Shown here: positions 1 to 10,100 of the stretch, piece by piece
Position numbering within the stretch: position 1 is the first letter of the stretch
How the letters are laid out: each line of letters begins with the position of its first letter
Origin: Ancrocorticia sp052089425
Lineage (GTDB): Bacteria > Actinomycetota > Actinomycetes > Actinomycetales > Actinomycetaceae
Reading direction: 5' to 3'
DNA length: 64,000 nt
NCBI RefSeq assembly: GCF_052089425.1
Contig: NZ_JBQCZW010000006.1
Location: forward strand, 18,171 to 82,170
Made by a program: the position numbers and the translations under genes
Notes under the pieces: generated by a model
The model's database searches: none
What the model saw: only the letters and a program-made list of their open reading frames with translations
Told to the model about the DNA's origin: nothing

Positions 1-1761
1 CTCCATCGCATCCTCGAAGCCATCGATGCTCTGGCTTCCACTGCCGCAGCCCACCAACGCACCTTCATTGTGGAGGTTATGGGGCGGAACTGCGGGTACT
101 TGGCGCTGATGGGCGCCATTTCAGGAGGATGTGATTACACATTTATCCCGGAGATGCCGCCGCCGGTGGGCTGGGAGGACGAACTGTGTGACAAGCTGCG
201 GGCCGGGCGCGCCGCAGGTAGGCGCGATTCAATCATCGTTGTGGCTGAGGGTGCCAAAGATCGCGCCGGCGCACCCATTCACGCGGCAGATGTCCGCGAC
301 CTGTTGACCGAACGCCTTGGGGAGGATGTACGTGTCACCTCGCTTGGCCATGTCCAGCGCGGCGGAACGCCATCGGCCTATGACAGATGGATGCCCACTC
401 TGCTCGGATACTCGGCCGCTCTGGACGTGCTGCGCGCAGATGAACACCATCAATCCCATATCATCGCCACACGCCACAATAGGGTGACGGCCATTCCCAT
501 GATGGAGGCCGTTGCGAACACCCGCGCGGTCAAGAACCACCTCGAACAGGGCGAATACGATGAGGCAGTGGCTTCACGGGGTGCCAGTTACAAGTCCATG
601 ATCTCGACCTTTGAGAAGCTCTCCTCCCCCGTACACCCGGATCACTCGTCCCCGGCAGAGCATTCGCTCCCCTCATCTGCCGGGCGCCGCCCACGGGTTG
701 CCCTCCTGCATGCCGGCGGGCTTGCACCCGGCATGAATACCGCGGCACGGGCCGCTGTGCGTCTTGGCGAGGATCGCGGCTTCACCATGTTGGGGGTTGA
801 TGGTGGCTTTCCCGGACTCCTTGACGAACGTATCCACGAGCTCACATGGGCGCAGGTTGATCTGTGGACGGGAACGGGAGGTGCCGAACTTGGGACCAGA
901 CGCACCATTCCCACGATCGATCAGTACTACGCGCTGGGACGAGTGCTCGAACAGCACCAGATTGACGCGGTACTCATGATCGGAGGATTCTCCGGGTACC
1001 AGGCCGTCTGGGAGATGCTGCACGAACGCAACCGTTACCCTGCCTTCAAGATTCCATTTGTGTGCGTACCAGCATCAATCGATAACAACCTGCCCGGATC
1101 CGAGCTGTCCATCGGAGCAGATACTGCACTCAACAACGTCACCGAAACTCTGGATCGGATCAAACAATCCGCTTCAGCGTCACGGCGTTGCTTCGTGGCC
1201 GAAACCATGGGCCGGCGGTGCGGATACCTAGCGCTGATGAGCGGAATATCCTCGGGGGCCGAGCAAGTGTATCTGAACGAAACGGGAATCACGCTCGATC
1301 AGCTCACCCACGATGCCAAGGCAATGGTGGCCACATTTACGAGGGGGCGCAGGCTCTACCTTGTGGTGCGCAACGAGGCGGCTTCTCCCTACTACACCAC
1401 GGATCTCATTACTCGGGTTTTCGCCGCGGAAGGCGATGGGATCTTTGACGTCCGCCCAGCCGTCCTTGGCCACATGCAGCAGGGAGGAAACCCCTCTCCC
1501 TTTGACCGCACACTCGCTGTCCAGCTCACCTCTGCCGCGATTGATGAATTGTCCGCCCAGATCACCGCGGGCAAGCAAACAAGCTCCTACGTGGGCATGA
1601 GAGAAGGCGAGCTCCAAGTCCATCCGGTCAGTCACATGGACGAACAGATAGATATGGAAACTCGCCTCTCGTACGATCCATGGTGGCTGGGCCTGACCGA
1701 AGTGCTGTACGCCGTTGGGGATCGTTCATATCAGGAGGAACTGACCGAGTTCACTCTCTAA
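1..1761 (+). CDS. Eukaryote-type tandem-domain 6-phosphofructokinase (5' end outside window)
   Basis: Phosphorylates fructose 6-phosphate with ATP in glycolysis. The frame is open from base 1, so the start lies upstream. The visible 586 residues hold the second part of one PFK domain and then a complete second PFK domain from about residue 230. The first half keeps catalytic-type motifs (EVMGRNCGY, LGHVQRGG). The second half has motifs typical of the regulatory half of eukaryotic PFK: GGFSGY replaces the GGDGS nucleotide loop, and HMQQGG replaces HxQRGG. It does keep an Asp in its SIDNN motif where animal C-halves have Ser. Duplicated PFKs are about 750 residues long, which fits. The 3' end overlaps the convergent symporter gene by 11 bp. 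Confident for family; allosteric behaviour is unknown. Confidence 0.9.
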   Translation, partial: LHRILEAIDALASTAAAHQRTFIVEVMGRNCGYLALMGAISGGCDYTFIPEMPPPVGWEDELCDKLRAGRAAGRRDSIIVVAEGAKDRAGAPIHAADVRDLLTERLGEDVRVTSLGHVQRGGTPSAYDRWMPTLLGYSAALDVLRADEHHQSHIIATRHNRVTAIPMMEAVANTRAVKNHLEQGEYDEAVASRGASYKSMISTFEKLSSPVHPDHSSPAEHSLPSSAGRRPRVALLHAGGLAPGMNTAARAAVRLGEDRGFTMLGVDGGFPGLLDERIHELTWAQVDLWTGTGGAELGTRRTIPTIDQYYALGRVLEQHQIDAVLMIGGFSGYQAVWEMLHERNRYPAFKIPFVCVPASIDNNLPGSELSIGADTALNNVTETLDRIKQSASASRRCFVAETMGRRCGYLALMSGISSGAEQVYLNETGITLDQLTHDAKAMVATFTRGRRLYLVVRNEAASPYYTTDLITRVFAAEGDGIFDVRPAVLGHMQQGGNPSPFDRTLAVQLTSAAIDELSAQITAGKQTSSYVGMREGELQVHPVSHMDEQIDMETRLSYDPWWLGLTEVLYAVGDRSYQEELTEFTL

Positions 1762-2977
1762 TGCTGGCGATGTATGCGTCCTCATCGAATTCGGATGCAT
1801 CGTCGGTTTCTTTCAGTTCCTTGCCGGCGAGCTTATCGATCACCATCGCAATAGCGCCGTCGCCCGTCACGTTGGTGGCGGTCCCGAAGGAATCAAGGGC
1901 GATGTAGGTGGCAATCATGAGGCCGATATCCGCGTCCCCGAACCCAAGCATCGATTGAAGGATGCCAACGGCGGCCATGATGGCACCACCAGGCACACCG
2001 GGGCCTCCCACCATGATGATGCCCAGCATGAAGAGGAAACCGATGAACTGTGCGGTACTCACTGGCAGCCCATTGACAATGATGATCGCCATGGAGAAGG
2101 CGGTGATCTTCGAGGCGGAACCGGACAGGTGGATGGTCGCGCACAATGGAACAACGAAGCTTGCCACCGGCTTGGAGACGCCGTTCTTCAGTGTCTGACG
2201 GAGCGTCACCGGAATAGTTGCCGCTGAGGAAGAGGTTCCGAGGGCCGTGGCGTAGGCCGGCAGCATGCCAAGGAGTGCCTTGAACGGGTTCTTCTTCGCG
2301 ATAGCGCCAGCAGTGATGAACTGGATGAGCAGGATCACTACTTCCAGTGCGATCACGAGGACAACAACCTTGAGAAGCACGGAAATGATCGCAGCAACTT
2401 CACCGGTCATCGTCAGATTGAGGAAGATACCGAAGATATGCAATGGCAGCAGCGGGATGATGACCTTTTCGATCAGGCCGGTGATAATCAGCCGGAACTC
2501 GACAAATCCCTTACGCATGGTGCCCTTGGGCACCAGCGCAATACCGATTCCCACAACAAAGGACACGAGGAGTGCCGTCATCACATCAAACACGGGGAGC
2601 ATCTCGATAGAGAAATAGGCGGTGAGCCCATCCGTTGTTTCCTCCACCTGATCAAAAGCGCCAGCCTCAAGGATGTGGGGGTAGAGCGCCTTGCAGGTGA
2701 AATAGGTCAGGAACGCAACGATGACTGTCGAACCGTAGGCGATCGCCGTGGTGATCCCCAACCACTTGCCAGCGCCCCTGCCCAGATCGGCAATAGCGGG
2801 AATAACCAGTCCCACGATGATGAGCGGGATGGAGAAGTTAAGGAATTGTGAGAATAGATCGTTAAATGTAACAAATATCCGCGCCACGGGTGCGTTGAAG
2901 AACTGGCCACAAAGGATGCCCAGAACGATGGCGAGGAGAACCCAAGGCAGGATTCCGGCCTTCTTTAGCCAAGACAT
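1751..2977 (-). CDS. Dicarboxylate/amino acid:cation symporter (SDF/DAACS family)
   Basis: A 408-residue multi-spanning membrane carrier of the glutamate-transporter fold, importing a small acid or amino acid with Na+ or H+. The serine-rich re-entrant hairpin is present (GTSSSAATIP, about residue 245), as is the last-helix motif DSFGTATNVTGD (residues 362-373). Where glutamate/aspartate carriers have an Arg that binds the substrate side-chain carboxylate, this protein has Gly (about residue 365). The usual NMDGT motif reads HLSGS. Both changes resemble neutral amino-acid (Ser/Thr-type) members, so a neutral substrate is my inference. The C-terminal tail is acidic. It stands alone, convergent with the PFK gene. 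Confidence 0.87.
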   Translation of the reverse strand: MSWLKKAGILPWVLLAIVLGILCGQFFNAPVARIFVTFNDLFSQFLNFSIPLIIVGLVIPAIADLGRGAGKWLGITTAIAYGSTVIVAFLTYFTCKALYPHILEAGAFDQVEETTDGLTAYFSIEMLPVFDVMTALLVSFVVGIGIALVPKGTMRKGFVEFRLIITGLIEKVIIPLLPLHIFGIFLNLTMTGEVAAIISVLLKVVVLVIALEVVILLIQFITAGAIAKKNPFKALLGMLPAYATALGTSSSAATIPVTLRQTLKNGVSKPVASFVVPLCATIHLSGSASKITAFSMAIIIVNGLPVSTAQFIGFLFMLGIIMVGGPGVPGGAIMAAVGILQSMLGFGDADIGLMIATYIALDSFGTATNVTGDGAIAMVIDKLAGKELKETDDASEFDEDAYIASIRE

Positions 2978-3057
2978 AGTGTCCTCTCGGTGAGATTCAG
3001 ACTCGATTTCACCGCCAAGGCTACGTGAGGTACCAGAACCCTGCCACGGGCTTCAAT

Positions 3058-3085
3058 TACTTGAGACGCGCTACTTGAGACGCGC
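3058..3085. repeat. Perfect 14-bp tandem duplication across the icd stop codon
   Basis: The unit TACTTGAGACGCGC occurs twice in direct succession. The stop codon of icd lies at the junction, so the last codons of the gene (Arg-Leu-Lys-stop) are repeated out of frame just downstream. It looks like a small replication-slippage duplication with no effect on the protein. Confidence 0.8.
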
Positions 3086-4288
3086 GCGGAGATTCTCATC
3101 CAGAGTATTCATGAAATTCTCCGTTGTGAGGAACTCTTGATCGCCGCCAACCAGCAGAGCCAGATCCTTCGTCATCTTGCCCCCCTGAACGGTATCGATG
3201 ATGGTTTGCTCAAGGGTATCGGCGAAGTTCACCACCTCTGGGGTATTGTCCAGCTCCCCGCGATGGCGCAGGCCGCCGGTCCACGCGAAGATCGAGGCAA
3301 TCGGGTTCGTGGACGTGGGATTACCCAGCTGGTGCTGACGGTAGTGGCGGGTGACGGTGCCGTGTGCTGCCTCAGCTTCCACGGTCTTGCCATCTGGGGT
3401 CATGAGCACGGACTTCATGAGACCGAGTGATCCGTAGCCCTGAGCGACCGTATCGGACTGGACATCACCATCGTAGTTCTTGCAGGCCCACACGTAGCCG
3501 CCCTCCCACTTGAGGCTAGCGGCCACCATGTCATCGATGAGGCGGTGCTCGTAGGTGAGGCCAGCGGCCTCAAACTTCTCCTTGTATTCATTATCGAACA
3601 CCTCTTGGAACAAATCCTTGAAGGCCCCGTCATAGGACTTAAGAATCGTGTTCTTCGTGGAGAGATACACGGGGTAGTTGCGCATTAGGCCGTAGTTGAA
3701 GGAGGCGCGTGCGAAATCTCGGATGGACTCGTAGAAGTTGTACATGCCCATGACAACGCCGCCAGATTCGGGCATCTGACATACTTCCATCTCGATCGGC
3801 TCAGAACCATCTTTCGGCGTGTAGCTGATGGTGACCGTTCCTGCGCCCGGCACCTTGAAATCCGTGGCCTTGTACTGATCGCCATGGGCATGGCGCCCAA
3901 TCACGATGGGCTTGGTCCAGCCGGGAACAAGGCGGGGAATGTTGTTCATGATAATGGGCTCGCGGAACACGACGCCGCCCAAGATGTTGCGGATGGTGCC
4001 GTTCGGGCTCCGCCACATCTTCTTCAGATCGAATTCCTTGACACGGGCTTCATCGGGAGTGATCGTTGCGCACTTGACCCCCACGTTGTGTTCCTTGATG
4101 GCGTTGGCGGCGTCAACAGTCACCTGATCATCAGTCGCATCGCGGTTCTGAATGGACAGATCGTAGTAACGCAGATCCACATCCAAATAGGGCAGGATCA
4201 GCCGGTCACGGATGTCCTGCCAGATGATGCGGGTCATCTCGTCTCCGTCGATTTCAACAACGGGACCATTCACCTTGATTTTCGCCAT
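3071..4288 (-). CDS. icd: NADP-dependent isocitrate dehydrogenase (homodimeric eukaryote-like type)
   Basis: Oxidises isocitrate to 2-oxoglutarate and CO2, producing NADPH, in the cytoplasm. The 405-residue protein has the IDH1-like N-terminus (MAKIKVNGPVVEIDGDEMTR) and the substrate loop KMWRSPNGTIRN, with Ser94 at the position that binds isocitrate. The length matches the roughly 404-residue dimeric class rather than the 740-residue monomeric enzyme common in other actinobacteria. An ATG eight codons further upstream is possible, but AGGAG sits six bases before the ATG at 4288, which decides the start. Confidence 0.95.
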   Translation of the reverse strand: MAKIKVNGPVVEIDGDEMTRIIWQDIRDRLILPYLDVDLRYYDLSIQNRDATDDQVTVDAANAIKEHNVGVKCATITPDEARVKEFDLKKMWRSPNGTIRNILGGVVFREPIIMNNIPRLVPGWTKPIVIGRHAHGDQYKATDFKVPGAGTVTISYTPKDGSEPIEMEVCQMPESGGVVMGMYNFYESIRDFARASFNYGLMRNYPVYLSTKNTILKSYDGAFKDLFQEVFDNEYKEKFEAAGLTYEHRLIDDMVAASLKWEGGYVWACKNYDGDVQSDTVAQGYGSLGLMKSVLMTPDGKTVEAEAAHGTVTRHYRQHQLGNPTSTNPIASIFAWTGGLRHRGELDNTPEVVNFADTLEQTIIDTVQGGKMTKDLALLVGGDQEFLTTENFMNTLDENLRARLK

Positions 4289-4427
4289 TAGGTTCTCCTC
4301 GCTAACTATCACTCACTGAGCTACACAGGACAGATTACTCGACGTGAAGATAATTTGCGCGCAACTCCGCCAAAGCTCACGCTGGAATTGCGAAACGTCA
4401 CGCCACGGGGCTTCCCGTCCCCACACA

Positions 4428-5744
4428 TTACTGCTGGTTTTCCGCGTTGGTTTCCGCTTCGTCCGTATCAGCCGGCACGAGCTCCTGGACGCGCAGCCAT
4501 TCGATGCGGCGGCTGTCCATGGACTGCACCGTGAAGCGGAAGCCTCCCCATTCCACGGCATCACCGATCTGCGGCATCCGGCCAAGCTCATCCACAACAA
4601 AGCCCGCCAGAGTGTCAAAGGGGCCCTCCGGAAGATCAATCCCGAGGATCTTGACCACTTCGGCGCGCCCGGCCAGCCCGTCAACATCACGGCTGTCTCC
4701 ACGCTTGATGAACTTGGGAGATTCGCGATCGTATTCATCGCGGATCTCACCCACAAACTCCTCGACGGCATCTTCTAGAGTGATGATGCCATCGGTCCCG
4801 CCGTATTCGTCAACAATCACTGCAAGGTGCTCGTGAGCGGCGCGCAACTCCGTCATCGCGGCCAGCACGAGCTTCCCCGTGGGGAAGAACATAATGGGAC
4901 GAACCAGATCCCCCACGGTTGTCACATCCTGTGAGGGGTTGAGAAGGTCGCGGATATGGATGAAGCCTACGACGTCGTCGTCCGAATTTCCCTCGCGCAC
5001 CGGATAACGTGAGTGCCCCAACTTCGCAATCTCCTGCTGAGCCGCCTGAATCGGGGTATCCGCGGAAAAGAACTCCACTTCCGTGCGTGGCGTCATGATC
5101 TCTTGGACGGAGCGATCCCCCACCGAAAGCATATCCACCACCATGGTGCGTTCCTGAGCCGCGATCGATTCCTGCCCGGCCACGAACGCTCGGAGTTCGG
5201 CGGCTCCCATGACCTCACGCTGTTCCTTAGGGTCGCGGCCAACAAGCCGCAGAACGAAGTTCACGGATACGCCCAAGAACCAGATGACGGGGCGCAAAAT
5301 AAACGTGATACCGGAAAGTGGGTACACCACAAGAAGAGCCAACGATTGCGCGGATTGCATGGCGATGCGCTTGGGAACCAATTCGCCGAAGACAATCGAA
5401 ATGTAGGCGATGACAATGGTGACCAGAATGAAAGCGGTGGTACTGGCCGCCGATGGCCCCATGCCCGCATCTTGGAGGAGCGGGGCAACCGAAGGCGCAA
5501 TCTGTGCGGCGCCAAAGGACGCGGAGAAAAACCCGGCGATCGTCACACCGATCTGCACGGCGGAAAGGAAGCGATTCGAATCCTCCGTCAAGCGCTTGAC
5601 GGCGGCACCAGCCTTGCTGTTTTTGGCCATCTCCTCGATCTGAGATTCGCGAAGCGAGACGAAGGCCATTTCGGATGCGGCGAAAATGCCGCCGATGAGC
5701 GTGAAAAGAAGGACAAAAAGGATGTTGATCAGGTCCACGGGCAT
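4428..5744 (-). CDS. CNNM/HlyC-CorC family membrane protein with CBS domains
   Basis: Integral membrane protein of 438 residues in the hemolysin-like/CorC family, linked to divalent cation (Mg2+/Co2+) homeostasis. Domains in order: a CNNM transmembrane domain with at least four hydrophobic segments (about 1-190, including FAASEMAFVSL and FGELVPKRIA), a CBS pair (about 205-330, with MTPRTEV and VIVDEYGGTDGIITLEDAVEE), and a small C-terminal CorC_HlyC domain (about 345-425). The tail is acidic. It is transcribed toward icd, 140 bp away. The family is clear; the transported ion is not shown by the sequence. Confidence 0.92.
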   Translation of the reverse strand: MPVDLINILFVLLFTLIGGIFAASEMAFVSLRESQIEEMAKNSKAGAAVKRLTEDSNRFLSAVQIGVTIAGFFSASFGAAQIAPSVAPLLQDAGMGPSAASTTAFILVTIVIAYISIVFGELVPKRIAMQSAQSLALLVVYPLSGITFILRPVIWFLGVSVNFVLRLVGRDPKEQREVMGAAELRAFVAGQESIAAQERTMVVDMLSVGDRSVQEIMTPRTEVEFFSADTPIQAAQQEIAKLGHSRYPVREGNSDDDVVGFIHIRDLLNPSQDVTTVGDLVRPIMFFPTGKLVLAAMTELRAAHEHLAVIVDEYGGTDGIITLEDAVEEFVGEIRDEYDRESPKFIKRGDSRDVDGLAGRAEVVKILGIDLPEGPFDTLAGFVVDELGRMPQIGDAVEWGGFRFTVQSMDSRRIEWLRVQELVPADTDEAETNAENQQ

Positions 5745-5773
5745 ATTCTACTCAACGCCAGCGCTGGCAACGG

Positions 5774-6040
5774 TTATGAGCGCAGTGCCACATCAGCCCA
5801 ACCGGAGAGATAGGCCAGTGCAAGCGCCAGAGCGCAATAGGACGCCACATCGAAAAAACGGGAACGAATCACGGGCACGGCACCCGCCGGCAAGAACGCA
5901 CGGAGCAGCCCGAAAACCAGCAGGCTGGCCGCGAGCACACGCATAGACACCACCGCAGAGGCGGCGAAGGTGAGTCCGGTAACCAGGATGACCCAGCCCG
6001 CCAAGAAGATATAGGTTCCGTCCCGGGGTACTCGTTCCAT
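5774..6040 (-). CDS. Small DUF3017-like membrane protein
   Basis: Small protein of 88 residues with three hydrophobic stretches (IFLAGWVILVTGLTF, VLAASLLVFGLLRAF, VASYCALALALAYLSG). Length and helix pattern fit DUF3017, an actinobacterial family of unknown function often found near icd and purine genes, as here. The ATG at 6040 is chosen; an in-frame TTG three codons upstream (6049) is an alternative. Neither has a clear Shine-Dalgarno sequence. It lies between the CNNM gene and a divergent flavin reductase. No function can be assigned. Confidence 0.65.
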   Translation of the reverse strand: MERVPRDGTYIFLAGWVILVTGLTFAASAVVSMRVLAASLLVFGLLRAFLPAGAVPVIRSRFFDVASYCALALALAYLSGWADVALRS

Positions 6041-6051
6041 AGCGTCCAAGC

Positions 6052-6063
6052 TAGCATGTATAG
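6052..6063 (+). promoter_or_regulatory. Leaderless-type -10 box for the flavin reductase
   Basis: TAGCAT followed by exactly six bases and then the ATG at 6064. There is no Shine-Dalgarno sequence. In actinobacteria a TANNNT box at this distance commonly places the transcription start on the A of ATG. The same arrangement is seen at guaA and rluA in this window. Confidence 0.5.
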
Positions 6064-7134
6064 ATGCAAACCATCGGAATCATTGGGATTGGATTGGCTG
6101 GATTGCGTGCCGCCGCTGAGCTGAGAGCACGCGGATTCACCGGCACTATCGTCGGCTGGAACGCCGAGGGCGTGCCGCCATACGACCGTCCCCCGCTTTC
6201 CAAGGAACTTTTTGGAGACTTCCATCACCTGTTAGCTGACGATGGCTTGGGCGATCTAGACGAGCTGGCCGTGGACGTGTGTGGCGAGGCCCGCACTATC
6301 ACTCGCGATGGCACATGGTTTGTGGACGGCACACCGGTGGACGTGCTGATCATCGCCTCTGGCGCCCGGCCAGTGCAGTCCATTGCCGGAGCCTCCACGC
6401 TGTACACCCTTCAGGATGCCCGGGCACTGCGCGCCTCCATCACGCCCGGCAGCACGGTCCACGTAGTGGGCGCCGGGTGGATCGGCATGGAGGTGGCATC
6501 TGTGGCCAGCGCCATCGGCGCCTCAGTGAACGTGTGGGAAGCCAGCCAACACTTCTTGGACCGCACGTTCCACGGCACGGTGGATGACATCTGGGGGACA
6601 TGGTGCGAAGAAGCTGGCGTGAACGTCCATCTCAACCAGCCCTACCCCGGCGGGAACTGCGACGTTCTGGTTCAGGCAACCGGCGCCCGCCCCACGGTGG
6701 ATTTCCTGCCCGTGGGCGCACGCACGGCCCGCGGGGCCCTTCAAGCGACATCCGAGGGCTGCGTTCTAGACGAAGAAGGAACCGAGATCCCTAGCCTGTA
6801 TGCCGCCGGGGATTGCGCCGATCTGGGCGGGCTCCCCGGCGGGCACTGGACACAAGCCCTCAGCGATGCCGGACGACTGGCCGCCTGCATCATGGGAGAG
6901 AGCGAACCCCGCCCGGCACCACCCGAAGTGTTCTCCACACAGTTCGGGCACGAGATCACGCTGATCGGCGAGGTTCCGCAGGCTGATACCGGTGTGCGCG
7001 AGGGCCTAAGCATCCGATGGGAGAGCGGAGCGTTTCTGGGGATAGACGCCCCGCGTGAGACCTCACGGGCAAGAAAGGCACTACGCAAGCAGATGGCGGC
7101 GGCCCAAACGACCGCCGCCATCCACGCGTCCTAG
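6064..7134 (+). CDS. FAD-dependent NAD(P)H oxidoreductase (ferredoxin/rubredoxin reductase-like)
   Basis: Cytoplasmic flavoprotein of 356 residues with the pyridine-nucleotide-disulfide reductase fold. An N-terminal FAD-binding motif (GIGLAGLRAAAELR, about residue 7) is followed by the BenD/ThcD-type loop YDRPPLSKELF. A central NAD(P)-binding motif GAGWIGMEVAS lies near residue 138. The C-terminal FAD contact YAAGDCAD is near residue 243. No redox Cys-x4-Cys pair was seen, so it should pass electrons to a small redox carrier rather than a disulfide. The partner is not encoded next to it. It ends 3 bp from the convergent putA gene. It is somewhat shorter than typical 400-residue family members. 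Confidence 0.85.
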   Translation: MQTIGIIGIGLAGLRAAAELRARGFTGTIVGWNAEGVPPYDRPPLSKELFGDFHHLLADDGLGDLDELAVDVCGEARTITRDGTWFVDGTPVDVLIIASGARPVQSIAGASTLYTLQDARALRASITPGSTVHVVGAGWIGMEVASVASAIGASVNVWEASQHFLDRTFHGTVDDIWGTWCEEAGVNVHLNQPYPGGNCDVLVQATGARPTVDFLPVGARTARGALQATSEGCVLDEEGTEIPSLYAAGDCADLGGLPGGHWTQALSDAGRLAACIMGESEPRPAPPEVFSTQFGHEITLIGEVPQADTGVREGLSIRWESGAFLGIDAPRETSRARKALRKQMAAAQTTAAIHAS

Positions 7135-7137
7135 CTA

Positions 7138-10100
7138 CTAGAGCACCCCGTCCAGCAGCCGTGTCGAGTTGCCGAACCGGTGATTGGTGGCGGACACGGC
7201 CTGCTCGAACACGAACGGCAGAAGCTCCACGCGGCCCGATGCCGTGATCGGATCGCTGTAGATTGCAACATCGATACTTCCTTCAACAGCTTCGGCCAAC
7301 CGAGTGGCATCACCCTCCACTAGCCTGATTCGCATACCGTCCGGCGTTGTGCGGTGGGCGGCCATGTACTGTTCGAAGGCAGCATCTGATTCAACCGTCA
7401 CGGGAACGGCACCCAAATACTCCGCCATCTGCCGCGAGAGCGGTGCGAAGGTGGAGATTTGGAAGCTGCAGCCAACCGAGAGCGCACCGGCGGCCAGCGC
7501 CAAAAGATCGCCGAGGTTGCCGCCTTCGCTCAGGCGGATAATGACGCCCTTGGCTGGCCGGTAACGGAAGCAATTCTTCTCCACACCCAGTTGGGAGGGG
7601 TCATGGACCTGCGAGAACTCGGATTCGCGCGCGCCGTCCATCCCGCGAATAATCCGAACGAAGCGCTCCTGATCGATGAAGGACATCGTGGAGGCAACAT
7701 TGCGCGCCTTACGCAAGACATCGCTCGCAATATGGATCTGCTTGGGCAGCTCCGCAGTGAAATCCGGTTCCACATGGCCCAGCCCAATGAGGTAGTTGGG
7801 ACCGCCGGCCTTCGTGCCGGCACCCACGCTGGAGCGCTTCCACCCGCCGAACGGTTGGCGGCGGACGATCGCGCCGGTGATGGTGCGGTTCACGTACACA
7901 TTGCCGGCTTCAACGTTATCGAGCCAGTATCCGATCTCATCCGAATCGAGCGAATGGATTCCGGCCGTCAAGCCGAAATCAACGGCGTTCTGCCACTCAA
8001 CAGCTTCCTCTAACGTATCCGCACGCATGATGCCAAGGATTGGTCCGAAGTATTCGGTCATATGGTATTCGCTGCCGGGCTGAACTCCGGTGCGCACACC
8101 GGGGCTCCACAGCTTATCGTCCACGCGCTCCGGCTTGATCACCCATTTCTCTCCCGGTCCAAGCTGTGTCAGGCCGTTGAGCAGTTTACCGTGCGGTTCC
8201 TCCACACACGGCCCCATCTGAGTGGACAGGTCCCACGGGTAGCCGAGTTTGAGAGAGCGCACCGAATCTACCAACTGCCGCTGGAAGCGCTTGGAGAATC
8301 CGGCCGAACCCACGAGGATCACCAGCGAGGCAGCCGAACACTTCTGCCCGGCGTGCCCGAAGGCACTCGTGACAACATCCTTGACCGCCAGATCCATATC
8401 CGCCTGCGCCGTCACAATTACGGCATTCTTCCCGGACGTTTCCGCGAATAGACGCAGATCGGGACGCCACGAACGGAAACGCTCGGCAGTTTCCGTGCTT
8501 CCCGTGAGGATCACCTGATCGGCTTGGCGCACCAGCTGCTCTCCCAGCGTTGAGGAGTGCGCGCGGTCCAGATCAATGAGGGCCAGCAGATCCCGAGGAA
8601 CGCCGGCCTCCCACATGATCTGCGCCAGCAAAGCCCCAGTGCGGCGCGTCAGATAGGCGGGCTTGAACAGCACGCCTGACCCGGCGGCCAGCGCCGCCAG
8701 AGCGCCACCGGCAGGAATGGCCATCGGGAAGTTCCACGGCGGCGTCACAAGAGTGGCTTGAACGGGTGAATAGGTTGCACCCTCAAGCGAATCGAGCTGT
8801 TCGGCAAGGCTCGCGTAGTACAGGGCGAAATCGGTGGCCTCTGATACTTCCACATCGCCCTGATCGAACAGCTTGCCCGCCTCCGATCCGGCAACCTCGA
8901 TGAGATCACCGCGATGTTTTTCTAGGCCCTGACCCACCGCGCGCAACACGGCGCCGCGTTCGGCACCGGACTTCTGTGCCCACGTCACTTGGGCGCGGCG
9001 CACCTTAGCGATCGCCTGATCGATCTCCTCGGGCGTAGATATGAGATCCACAATGCCGCTACCCAGCGTGCTGGACTTCATGCGTCCGGCAATGTCCTCT
9101 GCCCATTCGATGTTGGCCATGAGAGACGGATCGGTATCCGGTGCGTTATCGAAGCCATCGGCGATGGTGGCAGGTATGTGGCGATCCTGCAGGCGGTTGG
9201 GCCCGAAGTGTAGGGCATCGGATGCCATAAGATCGGCGGCAGCCCTGAACGTATCGGCCTCATGATCGCGCACCGAATCCTTGTCAAGATCGAACACGTT
9301 GGACATGAAGTTGTCCGGGGCGGAGTTTTCCTCCAACCTGCGCACCAGATAGGCAACCGCCACATCGTATTCGGTGGGACGCACAACAGGTACATAGAAC
9401 AGGAGCGGCCCGATCGCATCGCGCACGGCGCGTGATTGCGGGGTGGCCATGCCTGCCAGCATTTCCACATCAACACGCCCGTCCAACGGAATTCCGCGAT
9501 CCTCCATGAGGGTCAGGGCGTAGGACAGCGTGTACAGGTTCATGCCCGCCACGCCAATGTTGACCGAATCGAGGCGCTCGGGCACCAAGGCATCGGACAG
9601 CACGGCCATGTAGTTGGCATCGGTGGCCACCTTGGAGGGCTCAACCGTGAGCTCCCACCCGTGAATGACGGCATCCACCAATTCCATCGAAAGGTTAGCG
9701 CCCTTGACCAGCCGGACCTTAATGGGGGCACCGCCCCGTTCACGGCGCTCGTGCGCCCACTCGGTCAGATCGGCCAGCCGCCCGCGGGCGTCTGGCAGGT
9801 AGGCCTGCAGCACGATTCCCGCGCGGTAAGTGAGGAGCTCATCGCGATCCAGAATGTTGGTGAACACATCGATTGTTAGATCGAGATCCTTGTACTCCTC
9901 CATGTCCAAGTTGATGAAGGTTCCCGTTGCCGCACCCAGCCGGAACACAGGAAGCAGCTTCTCCACGGCGTTCGCCACCGCCGCACGGTGACCGTAGGGC
10001 GCATGCGGCCCAATCACGGAGGACACCTTGAGGGACACGTAATCCACATCGGGGCGTTCGATGAGTTCACGGGTGGCGGCCATGCGCCGTTCGGCCTCCT

